Source of the DNA: Thiocapsa bogorovii
Lineage (GTDB): Bacteria > Pseudomonadota > Gammaproteobacteria > Chromatiales > Chromatiaceae
NCBI RefSeq assembly: GCF_021228795.1
Contig: NZ_CP089309.1
Location: 4,151,501 to 4,215,500, forward strand
DNA: 64,000 nt
Direction: 5' to 3'
A program made the position numbers and the translations under genes. Of the stretch, positions 8,319-19,080 are shown piece after piece; the stretch's first letter is position 1; the number at the start of each line of letters is the position of its first letter. The notes beneath the pieces are model-generated. The model saw nothing but the letters and a program-made list of their open reading frames with translations, had not been told where the DNA came from and made no database searches.

Positions 8319-8786
8319 CGAGGAGCCGGGAACAAACCGTCGTATGGCCGAGATCATGTGGCACCGCCGGGAAACCAGGCGGCAAACAGAGAACACAAAC
8401 ATCAGCCTAACCGACGGTGAGGACCCGGCTTACTCTCCGACCATGAGTTATCCCCAACAATATTTCTCTACCGATCAATAGCCTGCGGAGCCCCGGCTCA
8501 TGACGTGTGGCTCTATCAAGTGGTTCGCCGCTAAGCTGCTGATTCGGCTTTAGGATTCGTGGGGATAGCTCAGGGTCTGTCCATGGTTTCCCTCTCCGGT
8601 TTCCCTCTGGCCGAAGAGGTCTGGAACGCCGTTTGCGGTGCCCAAGGCGAATCGGGTGCCGGGGGCTTGCAGGCGGAACTGAAGCTGACCTCGCCTGAAC
8701 ACGCGGTGTAAGGCGACCGATCCGTGCGTCAGTTCCAGTCTCTGCTAGATTGGACCGCAAACCGGACCAACCGGCGGACCAACTAT

Positions 8787-8830
8787 TGATCCAGATTAAT
8801 CTGCACGAGGCCAAGGCCAAGCTCTCTCAG
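8787..8830 (+). pseudogene. Possible Phd antitoxin 5' fragment
   Basis: A TTG start would give 'IQINLHEAKAKLSQ', the N-terminal signature of Phd/YefM antitoxins. Resemblance ends about 20 bases before the IS1380 insertion at 8852. No matching 3' part is evident after the IS (12628 on). It may be an antitoxin gene cut by the insertion or by an earlier deletion. Very short, so uncertain. Confidence 0.4.
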
Positions 8831-9771
8831 CCATACCCACGAAGATTTCAACCTAAAAAGAGCAGTTAGCGCCCGTCGCGGAGCGTTTTCGGCCCGCGGG
8901 CGAGTACACATACCGGCGGTTCGGCGGCTACGCCGGCGCCGGTAACACCGCCGGCGGCTGCAATTGGCGGCCGTTGAGATACTTCACCAGCGCCCGCGAG
9001 AGGAGCCGGTACCAGCGTTGCAGGGGACTCAACTGCTCCGCAGTTCGGCGCAGCGTGTTGAAGAAGGCCGTGATCTCGCGGCAGGTCGCCTCCACCCACC
9101 CGGCTTCGGCATGGGGATGGCTGATGGTCAGGCGCGTCTGCCCGCCGTGACGGGTCAGTCGTGCCGGTGCGCTGAGCAGCAGCGGGCGGCTGGTGATCGC
9201 CTCGGTGTGCCGAGTCGGGTCGGCCAGGCGCACGAACAGGCTCCACCAGTTGTAGGTCAAGGCGGTGATGCGCGCCATGAAGCGGCAGCGCTTGATGTCG
9301 CGGGTGGTGAAGCCGCCCCAGCCCCAATGGTTCTTGAGCTCGTCGAAGGGATTCTCCGCGTCGGCGCGATCGCGATAGAGTTGCGCCACGCTCAGGATCT
9401 CATGGGGCAGCGAGGTCACCAGCACGGCGTACTCGTAGACGATCGTCTCGTCGGTGAGCTCGGCGAAGCTCAGGCGCAGCTGCTCGGGATCACCCTGCTC
9501 GACGACGGCCAGGTCGGCCTTGATGCGCCGGCGCAGCACGACGGCGCGCCGGGCACGGCTCCAGCCCGACAGACGCAGGGTCGTCTCGGCCCCCTGCCAG
9601 CCTTGACCGGCATCGCACCACTCGGCATCGCGCATCAGGCGCTCGACGGTCTGCTTGACCTTGGAGGTCATGCGCAGCTTGAACAGATACGGGATCCCCT
9701 CCTGCTCGGCCCGTGCCATGTTGGCTTGGGTGCCCCAATCGCGGTCGCCGCGAATGCACAGCGGCCAGTGC

Positions 9772-11543
9772 CCCAGGTGTCAGGATAGATGTCGCCTCCC
9801 TTTGGGAGAATGTGTGGGAGGATGGGGCATCACCGCCCCGGGGCTTTGCGCCCTCCGGGGTCAGCCGGGAAGGAGCCCGAAGGGCGACTGACGGCTGACC
9901 CGGAGGGCGCGGCGCAAGCGCCCCGAGGCATGAGAAGGCGAGCGACATGACAACCTATTCGAGCGAACTGAAAGACAGCATCCTGACGAAGCTACTGCCG
10001 CCCAACAACGTCGGCGTCCCGCAGTTGGCCGCGCAAACCGGCATCCCGCGCGACACCCTCTACGGCTGGCGGCGCGAGGCGTTGGGTCGGGCGCGTCGAC
10101 CACGGGCATCGACGGTGCCTGCCGGGACGCTCGGCAGCGAGGAGAAGTTTGCCGTGGTGATGGAGACCGCCACCCTCAATGAGTTGGAGCTGGGCGCGTA
10201 CTGTCGGCGCAAGGGCCTGTTCGCCGAGCAGATCAGCGCGTGGCGCACGACCTGCCAGCAGGCCAATGCGCCGCTGACGAGCACGACCGAGCGGGCCGAG
10301 CGGCGCGCCGAGCAGGCGGAGATCGTGCGCCTGGGTCGGGAGTTGCAGCGCAAGGACCGGGCCTTGGCCGAAGCCGCCACGTTGCTGGTGCTCCAAAAAA
10401 GTCCGGGCGATCTGGGAGGAGCCAGAGGACGCTCGCTCGCCTATGAGCGGCGCGTACAAGTGAGCGAGTACATCGCCCAAGCCTGTGCCGAGGGCGCCCG
10501 CCTGAGTCGCGCCTGCGCCGCCGTGGGGCTGTCCGAGCGCACCCTGCAGCGCTGGCGTCGCGACGGGGCGATCGGCGGCGACGGGCGCACGCGCGAGCAC
10601 CGGACCGAAGGCGCGGTACGCACCCCGGCCAATCGGCTCTCGCCCCACGAGCGACAAGCCGTCCTCACAGCCGCCAACGCGCCCAGGTTCGCGAGCTTGA
10701 GTCCGCATCAGATCGTCCCGGCGCTGGCCGACGAGGGCTGCTACCTGGGATCCGAGTCGACCTTCTACCGCGTGCTGCGCGACGCCGGGCAGCTCGCCCG
10801 CCGCGGTCGCGCCAAGGCGCCGACACGGGTGCGCCCGCAGCCGCTGGAGGCGACCGGGCCGAATCGGGTTTGGAGCTGGGACATCACCTACCTGGCCAGT
10901 ACCGTGCAGGGGATGTTCTTCTATCTGTACCTGATCATGGATGTCTACAGCCGCAAGATCGTCGGCTGGGAGGTCTACCCGCAGGAGTCCGCCGCGCACG
11001 CCGCCAGCGTCCTGCACAAGGCTTACCTGCGCGAAGGCGTGCACCCCGGGCACACTGGTCCTGCACTCGGACAACGGCTCGCCGATGAAAGGCGCCACCA
11101 TGCTGGTGATGCTTCAACGCTTGGGCGTCGTGCCGTCCTTTAGTCGCCGGGCGGTGAGCAACGACAACCCCTACTCGGAGTCGCTGTTCAACACCGTCAA
11201 GGGGCGCCCGGACTTTCCCTCCGATCCCTTCGACGACGTCGAGGTGGCACGCCGCTGGATGACGACATTCACCGCCTGGTACAACACCATTCACCTGCAC
11301 AGCGCGCTGAAGTTCGTCACCCCGGCACAGCGCCATCGCGGCGAGGATGTCGACCTGCTGGCACGGCGCGACGCGCTCTATCAAGCCGCCAGAGACGACA
11401 ACCCGACGCGCTGGTCCGGACCCACCCGCAATTGGACGCCGCCCGCTTCGGTCTTGCTCAACCCGGGAAAACCCCCTCGTGAACAGGAGAAGGCCGACAC
11501 GAACATGACATGATTGATGCGACAACTACCTTGACACTTACCG
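9772..11543 (+). mobile_element. IS3-like element nested inside IS1380 copy 1
   Basis: This 1,772-bp element has related ends: GGTGTCAGGATAGATGTCGC on the left and, inverted, AGTGTCAAGGTAGTTGTCGC on the right. A 5-bp duplication AGTGC flanks it (9767-9771 and 11544-11548). It carries one transposase gene on the plus strand. It is inserted in the middle of the IS1380 transposase gene. Confidence 0.9.
9947..11513 (+). pseudogene. IS3-like transposase, frameshifted in the integrase core
   Basis: The ATG at 9947 begins 'TTYSSELKDSILTKLLPP'. An N-terminal HTH region and a second helical HTH segment ('LSRACAAVGLSERTLQRWRR') follow, then the rve integrase core 'NRVWSWDITYLASTVQGMFF' and 'LYLIMDVYSRKIVGWEVYP'. 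At about 11045 one extra base shifts the frame; the continuation 'TLVLHSDNGSPMKGATML', 'FNTVKGRPDFPSDPF' and 'HSALKFVTPAQRH' lies in another frame to 11513. The DDE residues are therefore split. A run of six A at about 10395 sits where IS3 elements normally shift frame, but here orfA and orfB regions already read through in one frame. Confidence 0.85.
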
Positions 11544-12063
11544 AGTGCGCCCGCGGCAGGCGCGCGAGCAACTCCCACAGCCCCGGCGCGCTGTACTTGG
11601 ACGCGGTTTGGTTGCCGTCCAGCACCTCCACGTCCAGGATCAGACGCAGACCGGCGACGAAATAGGTATGGTAGGTGTGCGAGGGCCGACCCGGCTTGTG
11701 CGGATTGTAGCCTTTGACCGCACCCTCTTGATGCCCGTAGAGCGGCTTGACCGTCACGTCGGCATCGAGAATCCAGGGCACGCCCGGCACCGGCGCCACG
11801 CAGGCGTCCAGGTGGTTCTGCAACCAGGCCACCCCGTCGGCTTCATCGAGCTTGCCGAGGTTGCGGCGCACCGAGTCCTCGCTCACCACCGCCTCCATGC
11901 CCAGCAGGGCGGCGTTGATGGTGTCGCCGCGCAGGGCACTGATGTGGGCATAGCGCTGATGCCCGGACAGCACCGCCAGGATGGCGGTACCCAGAACGTC
12001 GCGCGTGCTCGGGGCGTTCGGGCTGGTCAGCTTCAGCGGGCAGCTCTCGACCCAGGCATCGAA

Positions 12064-12374
12064 TCCGCGAGGCATGGAGAGCGGAGCGAAGCCGAGCGGC
12101 CCCCGGTAGGCGTCGGCGCGTGCGTGCCGCCGCAGTGGCGAAGCGGCCGTGGTCGCGAAGCCGCGAAGGCGGTATGCAAAGCGCATCCGACACGCCGTCG
12201 AGCCGTTCGTCGCAGGGCCGTGCGCAGCCCGACCGCGCCCCTCGGGCGCACGTCGTGGCGCAGCGCGGCCCGGAGCGGGGCGAACCGGGGCCAAAACAGG
12301 TCGTCGCCAAGGAGCGAGTCCGTCCGGCGGCAGGAGCCCCCGGACGGATTCACGAGCGACACGCGACTCTCCGG
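12064..12374 (+). repeat. 311-bp dispersed element, copy 2 (in IS1380 copy 1)
   Basis: It is the same 311 bp as at 7004-7314. Comparison with the intact IS1380 copy at 15300-15320 gives the exact pre-insertion site: GGCATCGAA joined to GCGCCCGCCC. No target bases are duplicated or deleted. The insertion lies in codon 60 or so of the transposase gene. Confidence 0.93.
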
Positions 12375-12632
12375 GCGCCCGCCCAGGCGCAAAAGCTCGG
12401 TGAAGAACGGCAGCTGCCCCAGCGGGGTGACCGCCGCCTGCGCATCCCACTCGACGTGGACGCGCCCGCCAAAGGTGTCCACCGCAACCGGGCCGGCATG
12501 CGGTACCAATGCGGTGGTTTCGGGTTCACCCTGCGGGTGAGGGATCGGGTTGCTCATGGGGACCTCCTTGCGCCGATATTTCAGCGGCTTGGATCACTCG
12601 AGGCAAGGTTTAACTGCTCTTTTTAGGTTCAA

Positions 12633-13043
12633 AGGACGATCAAGACAAAGCCGCCACCAATCCAGCAGATGCGGGCACGCAACAGGTGGCGAGTCCAAGA
12701 CGCATCGTTATCAAACTACCGAGCGCATATTCCTTAGCCAACCCCGGTTGTTGGTGAGGACATCGTTGGCCGACACTCGCGGACGGCTAAACCTCGGTGC
12801 GGCAGCCGCAGCGTCATCCGCGTCCCGCCGCCCTCGGTCAGGCGGCTAGAACAAGGGTGAGAGCTGCGATTCATCCAGGATGCCGGAAGACAACGCCGCC
12901 GCCCAGGATGACAGCCGTTTGTGGCGATGAATCTGCCTCTCAGAATCACAAAGGCTGCGTTACCGCACCTTGGAAATTCCAACCCGGCAGCAGAGGCGAC
13001 GAGGATACGCGGCCGCTGCCACCGGTCACTCGCACCCTCGGGA
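12633..13043. other. No gene recognised between IS1380 copy 1 and the sulfatase tail
   Basis: About 410 bases with only short overlapping frames and no family resemblance. It probably contains old flanking DNA of the toxin-antitoxin fragment cut by the IS. I see no RNA gene, terminator or clear repeat. Confidence 0.4.
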
Positions 13044-13875
13044 CTACTGCCTCGCCTTGTTGATGAACTGCTCCACAACGTTCGACATGTCGAAGCTCTT
13101 TCCCCCCTGTACCGGGGGATACTCGGCGAGGGTCTTCAGGTGGTCGGCCATCAACTCGCCCACCGGCTGGATCAGCCAGGACACCTTCTGCATCAGGTGG
13201 CCGTAGGAGTCCTTGTTGTCGTAGCTCTCGAAGGGGTCCATCCGAAGGTTGAACACCAGCGGCACCGTTCGCGGCACGACGTTGGCGTAGTAGTCCTCCT
13301 TGGTGGAGAAGTGGAACTTCCACGGCCCCATCCGCACCGCCGTGAGCTTCGTTTCTTAGTAGTAGAAGATGTGGTCGCGGGCCGACTGCTCGGTCTCGCC
13401 CTTCCAGTAGGGGAGGTTGTTGCCGCCGTCGATGTATTGCTTCTTCTCTTCCATGACGCGCTCGGCGACGTCGGGCACCCCGGCGGCGGCTGCCAGGCTC
13501 GTGAACATGTCCTGGTGTCCCTGGATGCCGTTCAAGGTCCGTCCGGGCTCGATCACCCCGGGCCAGCGCAGCATCGAGATGACCCGGACACCGCCCTCGT
13601 AGGTCGACATCTTTTCGCCGCGGAATGGGGTGGTCGCCCCGTGCGGCCAAGAGGCGTGCTCGGGGCCGTTGTCGGTGGAGTACCAGACAATCGTGTTGTC
13701 ATCCAGGCCGTTCTCTTCCAGAAAGTCGAGCATCAAGCCGATGTCGTGGTCGTGCTGGAGCATCCCGGAGCCGTGGAAGTCGGCCTCCGAGGTGTATTCT
13801 TCGGCCGCGTAGCGCCACTCGTCGTTGAGCCGCGTGTAGAGATGCATGCGGCTGGGGTTGAGCCAGACGAAGAAG

Positions 13876-15563
13876 CCTAAAAAGAGCAGTTAGCGCCCGT
13901 CGCGGAGCGTTTTCGGCCCGCGGGCGAGTACACATACCGGCGGTTCGGCGGCTACGCCGGCGCCGGTAACACCGCCGGCGGCTGCAATTGGCGGCCGTTG
14001 AGATACTTCACCAGCGCCCGCGAGAGGAGCCGGTACCAGCGTTGCAGGGGACTCAACTGCTCCGCAGTTCGGCGCAGCGTGTTGAAGAAGGCCGTGATCT
14101 CGCGGCAGGTCGCCTCCACCCACCCGGCTTCGGCATGGGGATGGCTGATGGTCAGGCGCGTCTGCCCGCCGTGACGGGTCAGTCGTGCCGGTGCGCTGAG
14201 CAGCAGCGGGCGGCTGGTGATCGCCTCGGTGTGCCGAGTCGGGTCGGCCAGGCGCACGAACAGGCTCCACCAGTTGTAGGTCAAGGCGGTGATGCGCGCC
14301 ATGAAGCGGCAGCGCTTGATGTCGCGGGTGGTGAAGCCGCCCCAGCCCCAATGGTTCTTGAGCTCGTCGAAGGGATTCTCCGCGTCGGCGCGATCGCGAT
14401 AGAGTTGCGCCACGCTCAGGATCTCATGGGGCAGCGAGGTCACCAGCACGGCGTACTCGTAGACGATCGTCTCGTCGGTGAGCTCGGCGAAGCTCAGGCG
14501 CAGCTGCTCGGGATCACCCTGCTCGACGACGGCCAGGTCGGCCTTGATGCGCCGGCGCAGCACGACGGCGCGCCGGGCACGGCTCCAGCCCGACAGACGC
14601 AGGGTCGTCTCGGCCCCCTGCCAGCCTTGACCGGCATCGCACCACTCGGCATCGCGCATCAGGCGCTCGACGGTCTGCTTGACCTTGGAGGTCATGCGCA
14701 GCTTGAACAGATACGGGATCCCCTCCTGCTCGGCACGCGCCATGTTGGCTTGGGTGCCCCAGTCGCGGTCGCCGCGAATGCACAGCGGCCAGTGCACCCG
14801 CGGCAGGCGCGCGAGCAACTCCCACAGGCCCGGCGCGCTGTACTTGGACGCGGTTTGGTTGCCGGCCAGCACCTCCACGTCCAGGATCAGACGCAGACCG
14901 GCGACGAAATAGGTGTGGTAGGTGTGCGAAGGGCGCCCCGGCTTGTGCGGGTTGTAGCCCTTGAGCGCACCCTCTTGATGCCCGTAGAGCGGCTTGACCG
15001 TCACGTCGGTATCGAGAATCCAGGGCACGCCCGGCACCGGCGCCACGCAGGCGTCCAGGTGGTTCTGCAACCAGGCCACCCCGTCGGCTTCATCGAGCTT
15101 GCCGAGGTTGCGGCGCACCGAGTCCTCGCTCACCACCGCCTCCATGCCCAGCAGGGCGGCGTTGATGGTGTCGCCGCGCAGGGCACTGATGTGGGCATCG
15201 CGCTGATGCCCGGACAGCACCGCCAGGATGGCGGTACCGAGAACGTCGCGCGTGCTCGGGGCGTTCGGGCTGGTCAGCTTCAGCGGGCAGCTCTCGACCC
15301 AGGCATCGAAGCGCCCGCCCAGGCGCAAAAACTCGGTGAAGAACGGCAGCTGCCCCAGCGGGGTGACCGCCGCCTGCGCATCCCACTCGACGTGGACGCG
15401 CCCGCCAAACGTGTCCACCGCAACCGGGCCGGCATGCGGTACCAATGCGGTGGTTTCGGGTTCACCCTGCGGGTGAGGGATCGGGTTGCTCATGGGGACC
15501 TCCTTGCGCCGATATTTCAGCCGCTTGGATCACTCGAGGCAAGGTTTAACTGCTCTTTTTAGG
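13876..15563 (-). mobile_element. IS1380-family element B, copy 2 (intact)
   Basis: The element is 1,688 bp with ends CCTAAAAAGAGCAGTTA and its inverse, flanked by AGAAG on both sides (13871-13875 and 15564-15568). It carries one intact transposase gene. It interrupts the arylsulfatase gene. As the intact copy, it is a plausible source of transposase for the broken copy at 8852-12627. Confidence 0.95.
13952..15493 (-). CDS. IS1380-family transposase (intact)
   Basis: This 513-residue DDE transposase has the IS1380 signature: 'DTDVTVKPLYGHQEGALKGY' followed by 'NPHKPGRPSHTYHTYFVAG' (first catalytic Asp), 'CIRGDRDWGTQANM' (second Asp region), and 'YRDRADAENPFDELKNHWGW' (the YREK-like region with the Glu). 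Cut-and-paste transposition would use the 17-bp terminal repeats. No frameshift or stop is present. The start ATG at 15493 lies about 70 bp inside the IS end. Confidence 0.93.
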   Translation of the reverse strand: MSNPIPHPQGEPETTALVPHAGPVAVDTFGGRVHVEWDAQAAVTPLGQLPFFTEFLRLGGRFDAWVESCPLKLTSPNAPSTRDVLGTAILAVLSGHQRDAHISALRGDTINAALLGMEAVVSEDSVRRNLGKLDEADGVAWLQNHLDACVAPVPGVPWILDTDVTVKPLYGHQEGALKGYNPHKPGRPSHTYHTYFVAGLRLILDVEVLAGNQTASKYSAPGLWELLARLPRVHWPLCIRGDRDWGTQANMARAEQEGIPYLFKLRMTSKVKQTVERLMRDAEWCDAGQGWQGAETTLRLSGWSRARRAVVLRRRIKADLAVVEQGDPEQLRLSFAELTDETIVYEYAVLVTSLPHEILSVAQLYRDRADAENPFDELKNHWGWGGFTTRDIKRCRFMARITALTYNWWSLFVRLADPTRHTEAITSRPLLLSAPARLTRHGGQTRLTISHPHAEAGWVEATCREITAFFNTLRRTAEQLSPLQRWYRLLSRALVKYLNGRQLQPPAVLPAPA

Positions 15564-16548
15564 AGAAGGGTTTGCCGTCGGCCTTGGCCTGCTTCATGAA
15601 GTCCTCCGCCTTGGGGATGACCTCGCCGGCATCGAAGTTCTTCATCCGCTCCTGGGTCAGCGGACCGGTGTCTTCGCACTTCTGCCGACCCATCTTGCCG
15701 AAGCGCGGGTCCTCGTTGGGATCGTCCGTGTCGGTCGCGACGCAGTGGAGTACGCCGCGCGTGCCGAATTTCTTCTCGTACTCCTCGAGGCTGCCGGAGT
15801 AGGACTCGGCAAAACGCTGGTAGTCACGTTGTTCGGACTCTTCCTGCGTATTCAGGTGGTAGAGATTACCGAACAACTCGTCGAAGCCATGCACCGTCGG
15901 GAGGTGTTCGTTGCGGTCCCCGAGGTGGTTCTTGCCGAACTGCCCGGTCGCGTAGCCTTCTTGCTTGAGCACCTCGGCGAGACTCGGCGAAGCGGCCTGC
16001 AGACCCAGCGCGTCGCCGGGCTGGCCGACCGTCGTCATACCCGAGCGGATCGGATACTGACCGGTGATGAAGGCCGCGCGCCCCGCGGTACAGGAGGGCT
16101 GGGCATAGTGGTCGGTGAAGCGGATGCCCTGCATGCCGATGCTGTCGATGTTGGGCGTCGAGTAGCCCATCACGCCCATGCCGTAGGCGCTGACGTTCTC
16201 CCAGCCGACGTCGTCGCCCCAGATGACGAGGATGTTGGGTCTGTCCGCGGCGTACAGCGTGGCGCACACGGGAACCAGGATGAGGGCCCATGCCATGCGC
16301 CTGAAGAAGTAGGCTGCTCTCACGGTCAGGTCTCCTGCTATTCGGGTACACAGAACAGAGCATAACAAACCAATCCGAGCGGCTTTATCCGGTTCTCGAA
16401 CGATCGAGGATCTCCTGTGACCGAGCGTCGTGCTCGCGCCTGCGCGGACCAACGTCAGGCCCCGGCCAGCACCGGCATCTGCGTCTGTGACGACCCCAGC
16501 CTGCAAGACAGGCCGTCGAGCCCTGGTCGACGAAACAGATGCCGGCGA

Positions 16549-17016
16549 TCACGGGCGACGCGCTCGACGTGCTGCTGGATGCGGGACACGAGTAACTCGT
16601 CGTGCTGGTCGACGGCGCCCTGGCGCGGCGGCGCGATCCAACTGGTCATGGGCCGGATAGCCGCCGTCGACCAGCCACTCATCGGGGTGATGTCCGCAGC
16701 GCTCCTCGACCTGCTCGATCATGGATAGAAGTTGCGCCATGTCGGTGCCGACGGTGAGGGCCGCGACACCGAGGACGACGTGGCTCGCGGTATCGGTGGC
16801 GTATTGGCCGTTGTAGGCTGGACGGAAGCCCCCGTCGCCCCTTTTCATGACAGTGGCTTCGGCATCGGTGGTGGAGGCCCGCGCCTGCTCGCGCGGCTTA
16901 CCTTGCTTGGCCTTGATCTGGGCCAGTTCGGGCAGCCGCTCCAGCGCCTGCTCGACGCGCTCCCGGCGCTCCCGCGCGGCCCGCTCCCGCGCCGCCTGTT
17001 GGCGCCGTCGAACAGG
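16549..17016 (-). pseudogene. IS1182-family transposase remnant
   Basis: The reading frame shows 'RERRERVEQALERLPELAQI', 'ARASTTDAEATVMKRGDGGF', 'RPAYNGQYATDTASHVVLGV', 'VEERCGHHPDEWLVDGGYPA', matching the middle of IS1182/DDE transposases, including the VDGGY strand. The N-terminal domain and the last catalytic residue region are missing, and the frame decays after 'PAHDQLDRAA'. It lies between the sulfatase promoter side and the third copy of the 311-bp element. Confidence 0.75.
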
Positions 17017-17085
17017 CCAGGTTGGAGATTATCCGCCTTCGTTTGCTCGCCGGGGGTCGTTGCTTCGATAGGGCCATTTTACCGT

Positions 17086-17396
17086 TCCGCGAGGCATGGA
17101 GAGCGGAGCGAAGCCGAGCGGCCCCCGGTAGGCGTCGGCGCGTGCGTGCCGCCGCAGTGGCGAAGCGGCCGTGGTCGCGAAGCCGCGAAGGCGGTATGCA
17201 AAGCGCATCCGACACGCCGTCGAGCCGTTCGTCGCAGGGCCGTGCGCAGCCCGACCGCGCCCCTCGGGCGCACGTCGTGGCGCAGCGCGGCCCGGAGCGG
17301 GGCGAACCGGGGCCAAAACAGGTCGTCGCCAAGGAGCGAGTCCGTCCGGCGGCAGGAGCCCCCGGACGGATTCACGAGCGACACGCGACTCTCCGG
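17086..17396 (+). repeat. 311-bp dispersed element, copy 3
   Basis: It is the same 311 bp as at 7004 and 12064, flanked by TTTTACCGT on the left and CCACCAGGAGCAGC on the right. No flanking duplication is seen. The surrounding DNA is between an IS1182 remnant and the gadB promoter region and has no recognisable gene, so the original uninterrupted site cannot be reconstructed here. Confidence 0.9.
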
Positions 17397-17629
17397 CCAC
17401 CAGGAGCAGCGGCCAGGCCGCGAGGTTTTTCACAGCCTCTGAGAGGAACCACGCCGCAAGCGGCTGTATAGTGACAGATTAACCAGGTACAGACCGAATC
17501 ATCCAGACCAGCAGCGGCAGTCATGCAAGGCCGTGCCGATCCACCGGAGCCGTCGCATCGCACATCCCCGAGCGAACGTCAGCCCGGACCGAACCCTCAC
17601 CGAGCCACACCCAGAAGGAGAACTGCGAG

Positions 17630-19030
17630 ATGCCTTTGCATTCGAAAGACGCGATCGTCGACGACCCGGTCAGCGACGTCTACGCGTCGACCGATTTATC
17701 GCTGGTGATGCCGAAGTACCGCATGCCGGAGCAGGAGCACGACCCGCGGCATGCCTACAGCGTTGTCCATGACGAACTGATGCTCGACGGCAACTCGAGG
17801 CAAAACCTGGCGACCTTCTGCCAGACTTGGTTGGACCCGGAGATCCATCGCCTCATGGACGAGTGCGTCGATAAAAACATGGTCGACAAAGACGAGTATC
17901 CGCAGACGGCGGAGATCGAGGCACGCTGCGTCCATATGCTCGCGGACCTGTGGAACTCCCCGGCCGCGGCCAACACCCTCGGTTGCTCCACTACCGGATC
18001 GAGCGAGGCGGCGATGCTCGGCGGACTGGCAATGAAATGGCGCTGGCGCAAACGTATGCATGAGGCCGGCAAGCCCGCCGACAAGCCCAACATGATCTGT
18101 GGCCCGGTGCAGATTTGCTGGCACAAATTCGCCCGCTATTTCGACGTCGAGTTGCGCGAGATTCCCTTGGAAGGCGACCGCCTGATCATGAACGCCGAGG
18201 AGGTGATCAAGCGCTGCGACGAAAACACCATCGGCGTGGTGCCGACCTTGGGCGTGACCTTCACCTGTCAGTACGAGCCGGTGAAGGCGGTCAATGACGC
18301 CCTCGAGCAACTTCAACGGGAAACCGGACTCGACATCCCGATCCATGTTGACGGGGCCAGCGGCGCCTTCTTGGCCCCCTTCTGTGCCCCGGAGCTGGAA
18401 TGGGACTTTCGCCTGCCGCGGGTGAAATCCATCAACACCTCCGGGCATAAGTTCGGACTCGCGCCGCTCGGTGTCGGCTGGGTCGTCTGGCGCGATGCCG
18501 AGGAACTGCCCGAGGAGTTGATCTTCGATGTCAACTACCTGGGCGGCAACATGCCGACCTTCGCCTTGAACTTCTCGCGTCCCGGCGGCCAAATCGTCGC
18601 CCAGTATTACAATTTCCTGCGCCTGGGAAAGGAGGGGTACCGCAAGATCCACACCGCCTGTTACGACACGGCGCGTTTCCTGGCGGACGAGATCGGCAAG
18701 ATGGGACCCTTTAAGGTGCTCTTCGACGGCGATATGAAGGCGGGCATCCCGGCCCTATCGTGGACGATCAAGGAGGGTTTCGATACCCACGGCTACAGCC
18801 TGTTCGACCTGGCCGACCGGCTGCGCAGTCGTGGTTGGCAGGTGCCTGCTTACTCGATGCCCGCCAATCGGCAAGACCTCGTCATCCAGCGCATCCTGGT
18901 GCGACACGGCGTCAGCCGCGATCTCGGCGCGCTGCTGATCGAAGACATGAAACGCTGCCTCGAACACTTCGGGAAGCACCCGATTACCAGTCCGCTGACC
19001 AGTGAAGAGGCAACCGGCTTCCACCACTGA
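17630..19030 (+). CDS. gadB: Glutamate decarboxylase
   Basis: This 466-residue PLP enzyme converts L-glutamate to GABA, consuming a proton. The family features are present in order: '[20 protein letters not shown]', '[20 protein letters not shown]' (phosphate-binding region), '[16 protein letters not shown]' (Asp for the pyridine nitrogen) and the PLP lysine in 'SGHKFGLAP' near residue 272. Length is normal for bacterial GadA/B. An AGAAGGAGA ribosome site precedes the ATG at 17630. No GABA antiporter gene lies beside it; downstream is an ion-channel remnant and a Na+/H+ antiporter, all compatible with pH or ion homeostasis. Confidence 0.95.
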   Translation: MPLHSKDAIVDDPVSDVYASTDLSLVMPKYRMPEQEHDPRHAYSVVHDELMLDGNSRQNLATFCQTWLDPEIHRLMDECVDKNMVDKDEYPQTAEIEARCVHMLADLWNSPAAANTLGCSTTGSSEAAMLGGLAMKWRWRKRMHEAGKPADKPNMICGPVQICWHKFARYFDVELREIPLEGDRLIMNAEEVIKRCDENTIGVVPTLGVTFTCQYEPVKAVNDALEQLQRETGLDIPIHVDGASGAFLAPFCAPELEWDFRLPRVKSINTSGHKFGLAPLGVGWVVWRDAEELPEELIFDVNYLGGNMPTFALNFSRPGGQIVAQYYNFLRLGKEGYRKIHTACYDTARFLADEIGKMGPFKVLFDGDMKAGIPALSWTIKEGFDTHGYSLFDLADRLRSRGWQVPAYSMPANRQDLVIQRILVRHGVSRDLGALLIEDMKRCLEHFGKHPITSPLTSEEATGFHH

Positions 19031-19080
19031 CCGACGCTCGCCGTCCGGCTCAACACCGGACGGTTTCCTGATCACCGCGG

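Larger units (their letters stand above)
6142..8441 (+). mobile_element. Group II intron (bacterial, ORF-containing), interrupted by a 311-bp insertion
   Basis: About 500 bases of structured non-coding sequence precede a maturase/reverse-transcriptase gene (6654-8299). A canonical domain V (8284-8318) follows, then a region ending near CTTACTCTCCGAC at about 8441 that looks like domain VI and the 3' splice end. The 5' boundary is approximate: it lies either at the GTGCGGCC at 6142 or about 30 bases later, after a REP-like hairpin. Hairpin targets are typical for some bacterial group II introns. A 311-bp element splits the maturase gene, so mobility is lost unless a helper acts in trans. Confidence 0.8.
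8928..12557 (-). pseudogene. IS1380-family transposase (copy 1), interrupted twice
   Basis: The ATG at 12557 and the first 60 codons are intact, then the 311-bp element intervenes (12064-12374). The frame resumes with 'FDAWVESCPLKLTSPN', runs through the DDE-type region 'DADVTVKPLYGHQEGAVKGY' to 'ARLPRAH', and is cut again at 11543/9772 by the nested IS. The C-terminal 263 residues end at 8928. Base differences from the intact copy (for example DAD for DTD, SGHQRY for SGHQRD) show the two copies have diverged slightly. It cannot make a functional enzyme. Confidence 0.92.
8852..12627 (-). mobile_element. IS1380-family element B, copy 1, carrying two nested insertions
   Basis: The ends are CCTAAAAAGAGCAGTTA and its inverse, flanked by a 5-bp duplication TTCAA (8847-8851 and 12628-12632). 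The span is 3,776 bp. Subtracting the 311-bp element (12064-12374) and a nested IS3-like element with its 5-bp duplication (1,777 bp) leaves exactly 1,688 bp, the length of the intact copy at 13876-15563. This order shows that both insertions happened after this IS arrived. Confidence 0.95.
13044..16323 (-). pseudogene. Exported arylsulfatase, split by IS1380 and by a nonsense codon
   Basis: A GTG at 16323 preceded by AGGAGA gives a signal peptide ('[20 protein letters not shown]') and the sulfatase N-terminus '[19 protein letters not shown]'. The sulfatase formylglycine motif appears as C-T-A-G-R in '[11 protein letters not shown]'. The frame breaks at the IS (13876-15563, duplication AGAAG), then resumes '[16 protein letters not shown]', '[16 protein letters not shown]'. 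An in-frame TAA at 13356-13358 interrupts '[17 protein letters not shown]', and the tail ends at 13044. Such enzymes hydrolyse sulfate esters in the periplasm. Two independent lesions mean it is inactive; an upstream in-frame extension to 16506 is unlikely to be coding. Confidence 0.9.

Noticed and set aside
10390-10400. Programmed frameshift at the A6 run of the IS3-like transposase
   Set aside because: The frame reads straight through from the HTH part into the integrase core, so no shift is needed here. The real break is the one extra base near 11045.
12120-12403. Open frames inside the 311-bp element as a small protein gene
   Set aside because: The frames are open on both strands only because of high GC. 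They are Arg/Ala/Pro-rich, have no ribosome site, and end in different ways at each copy.
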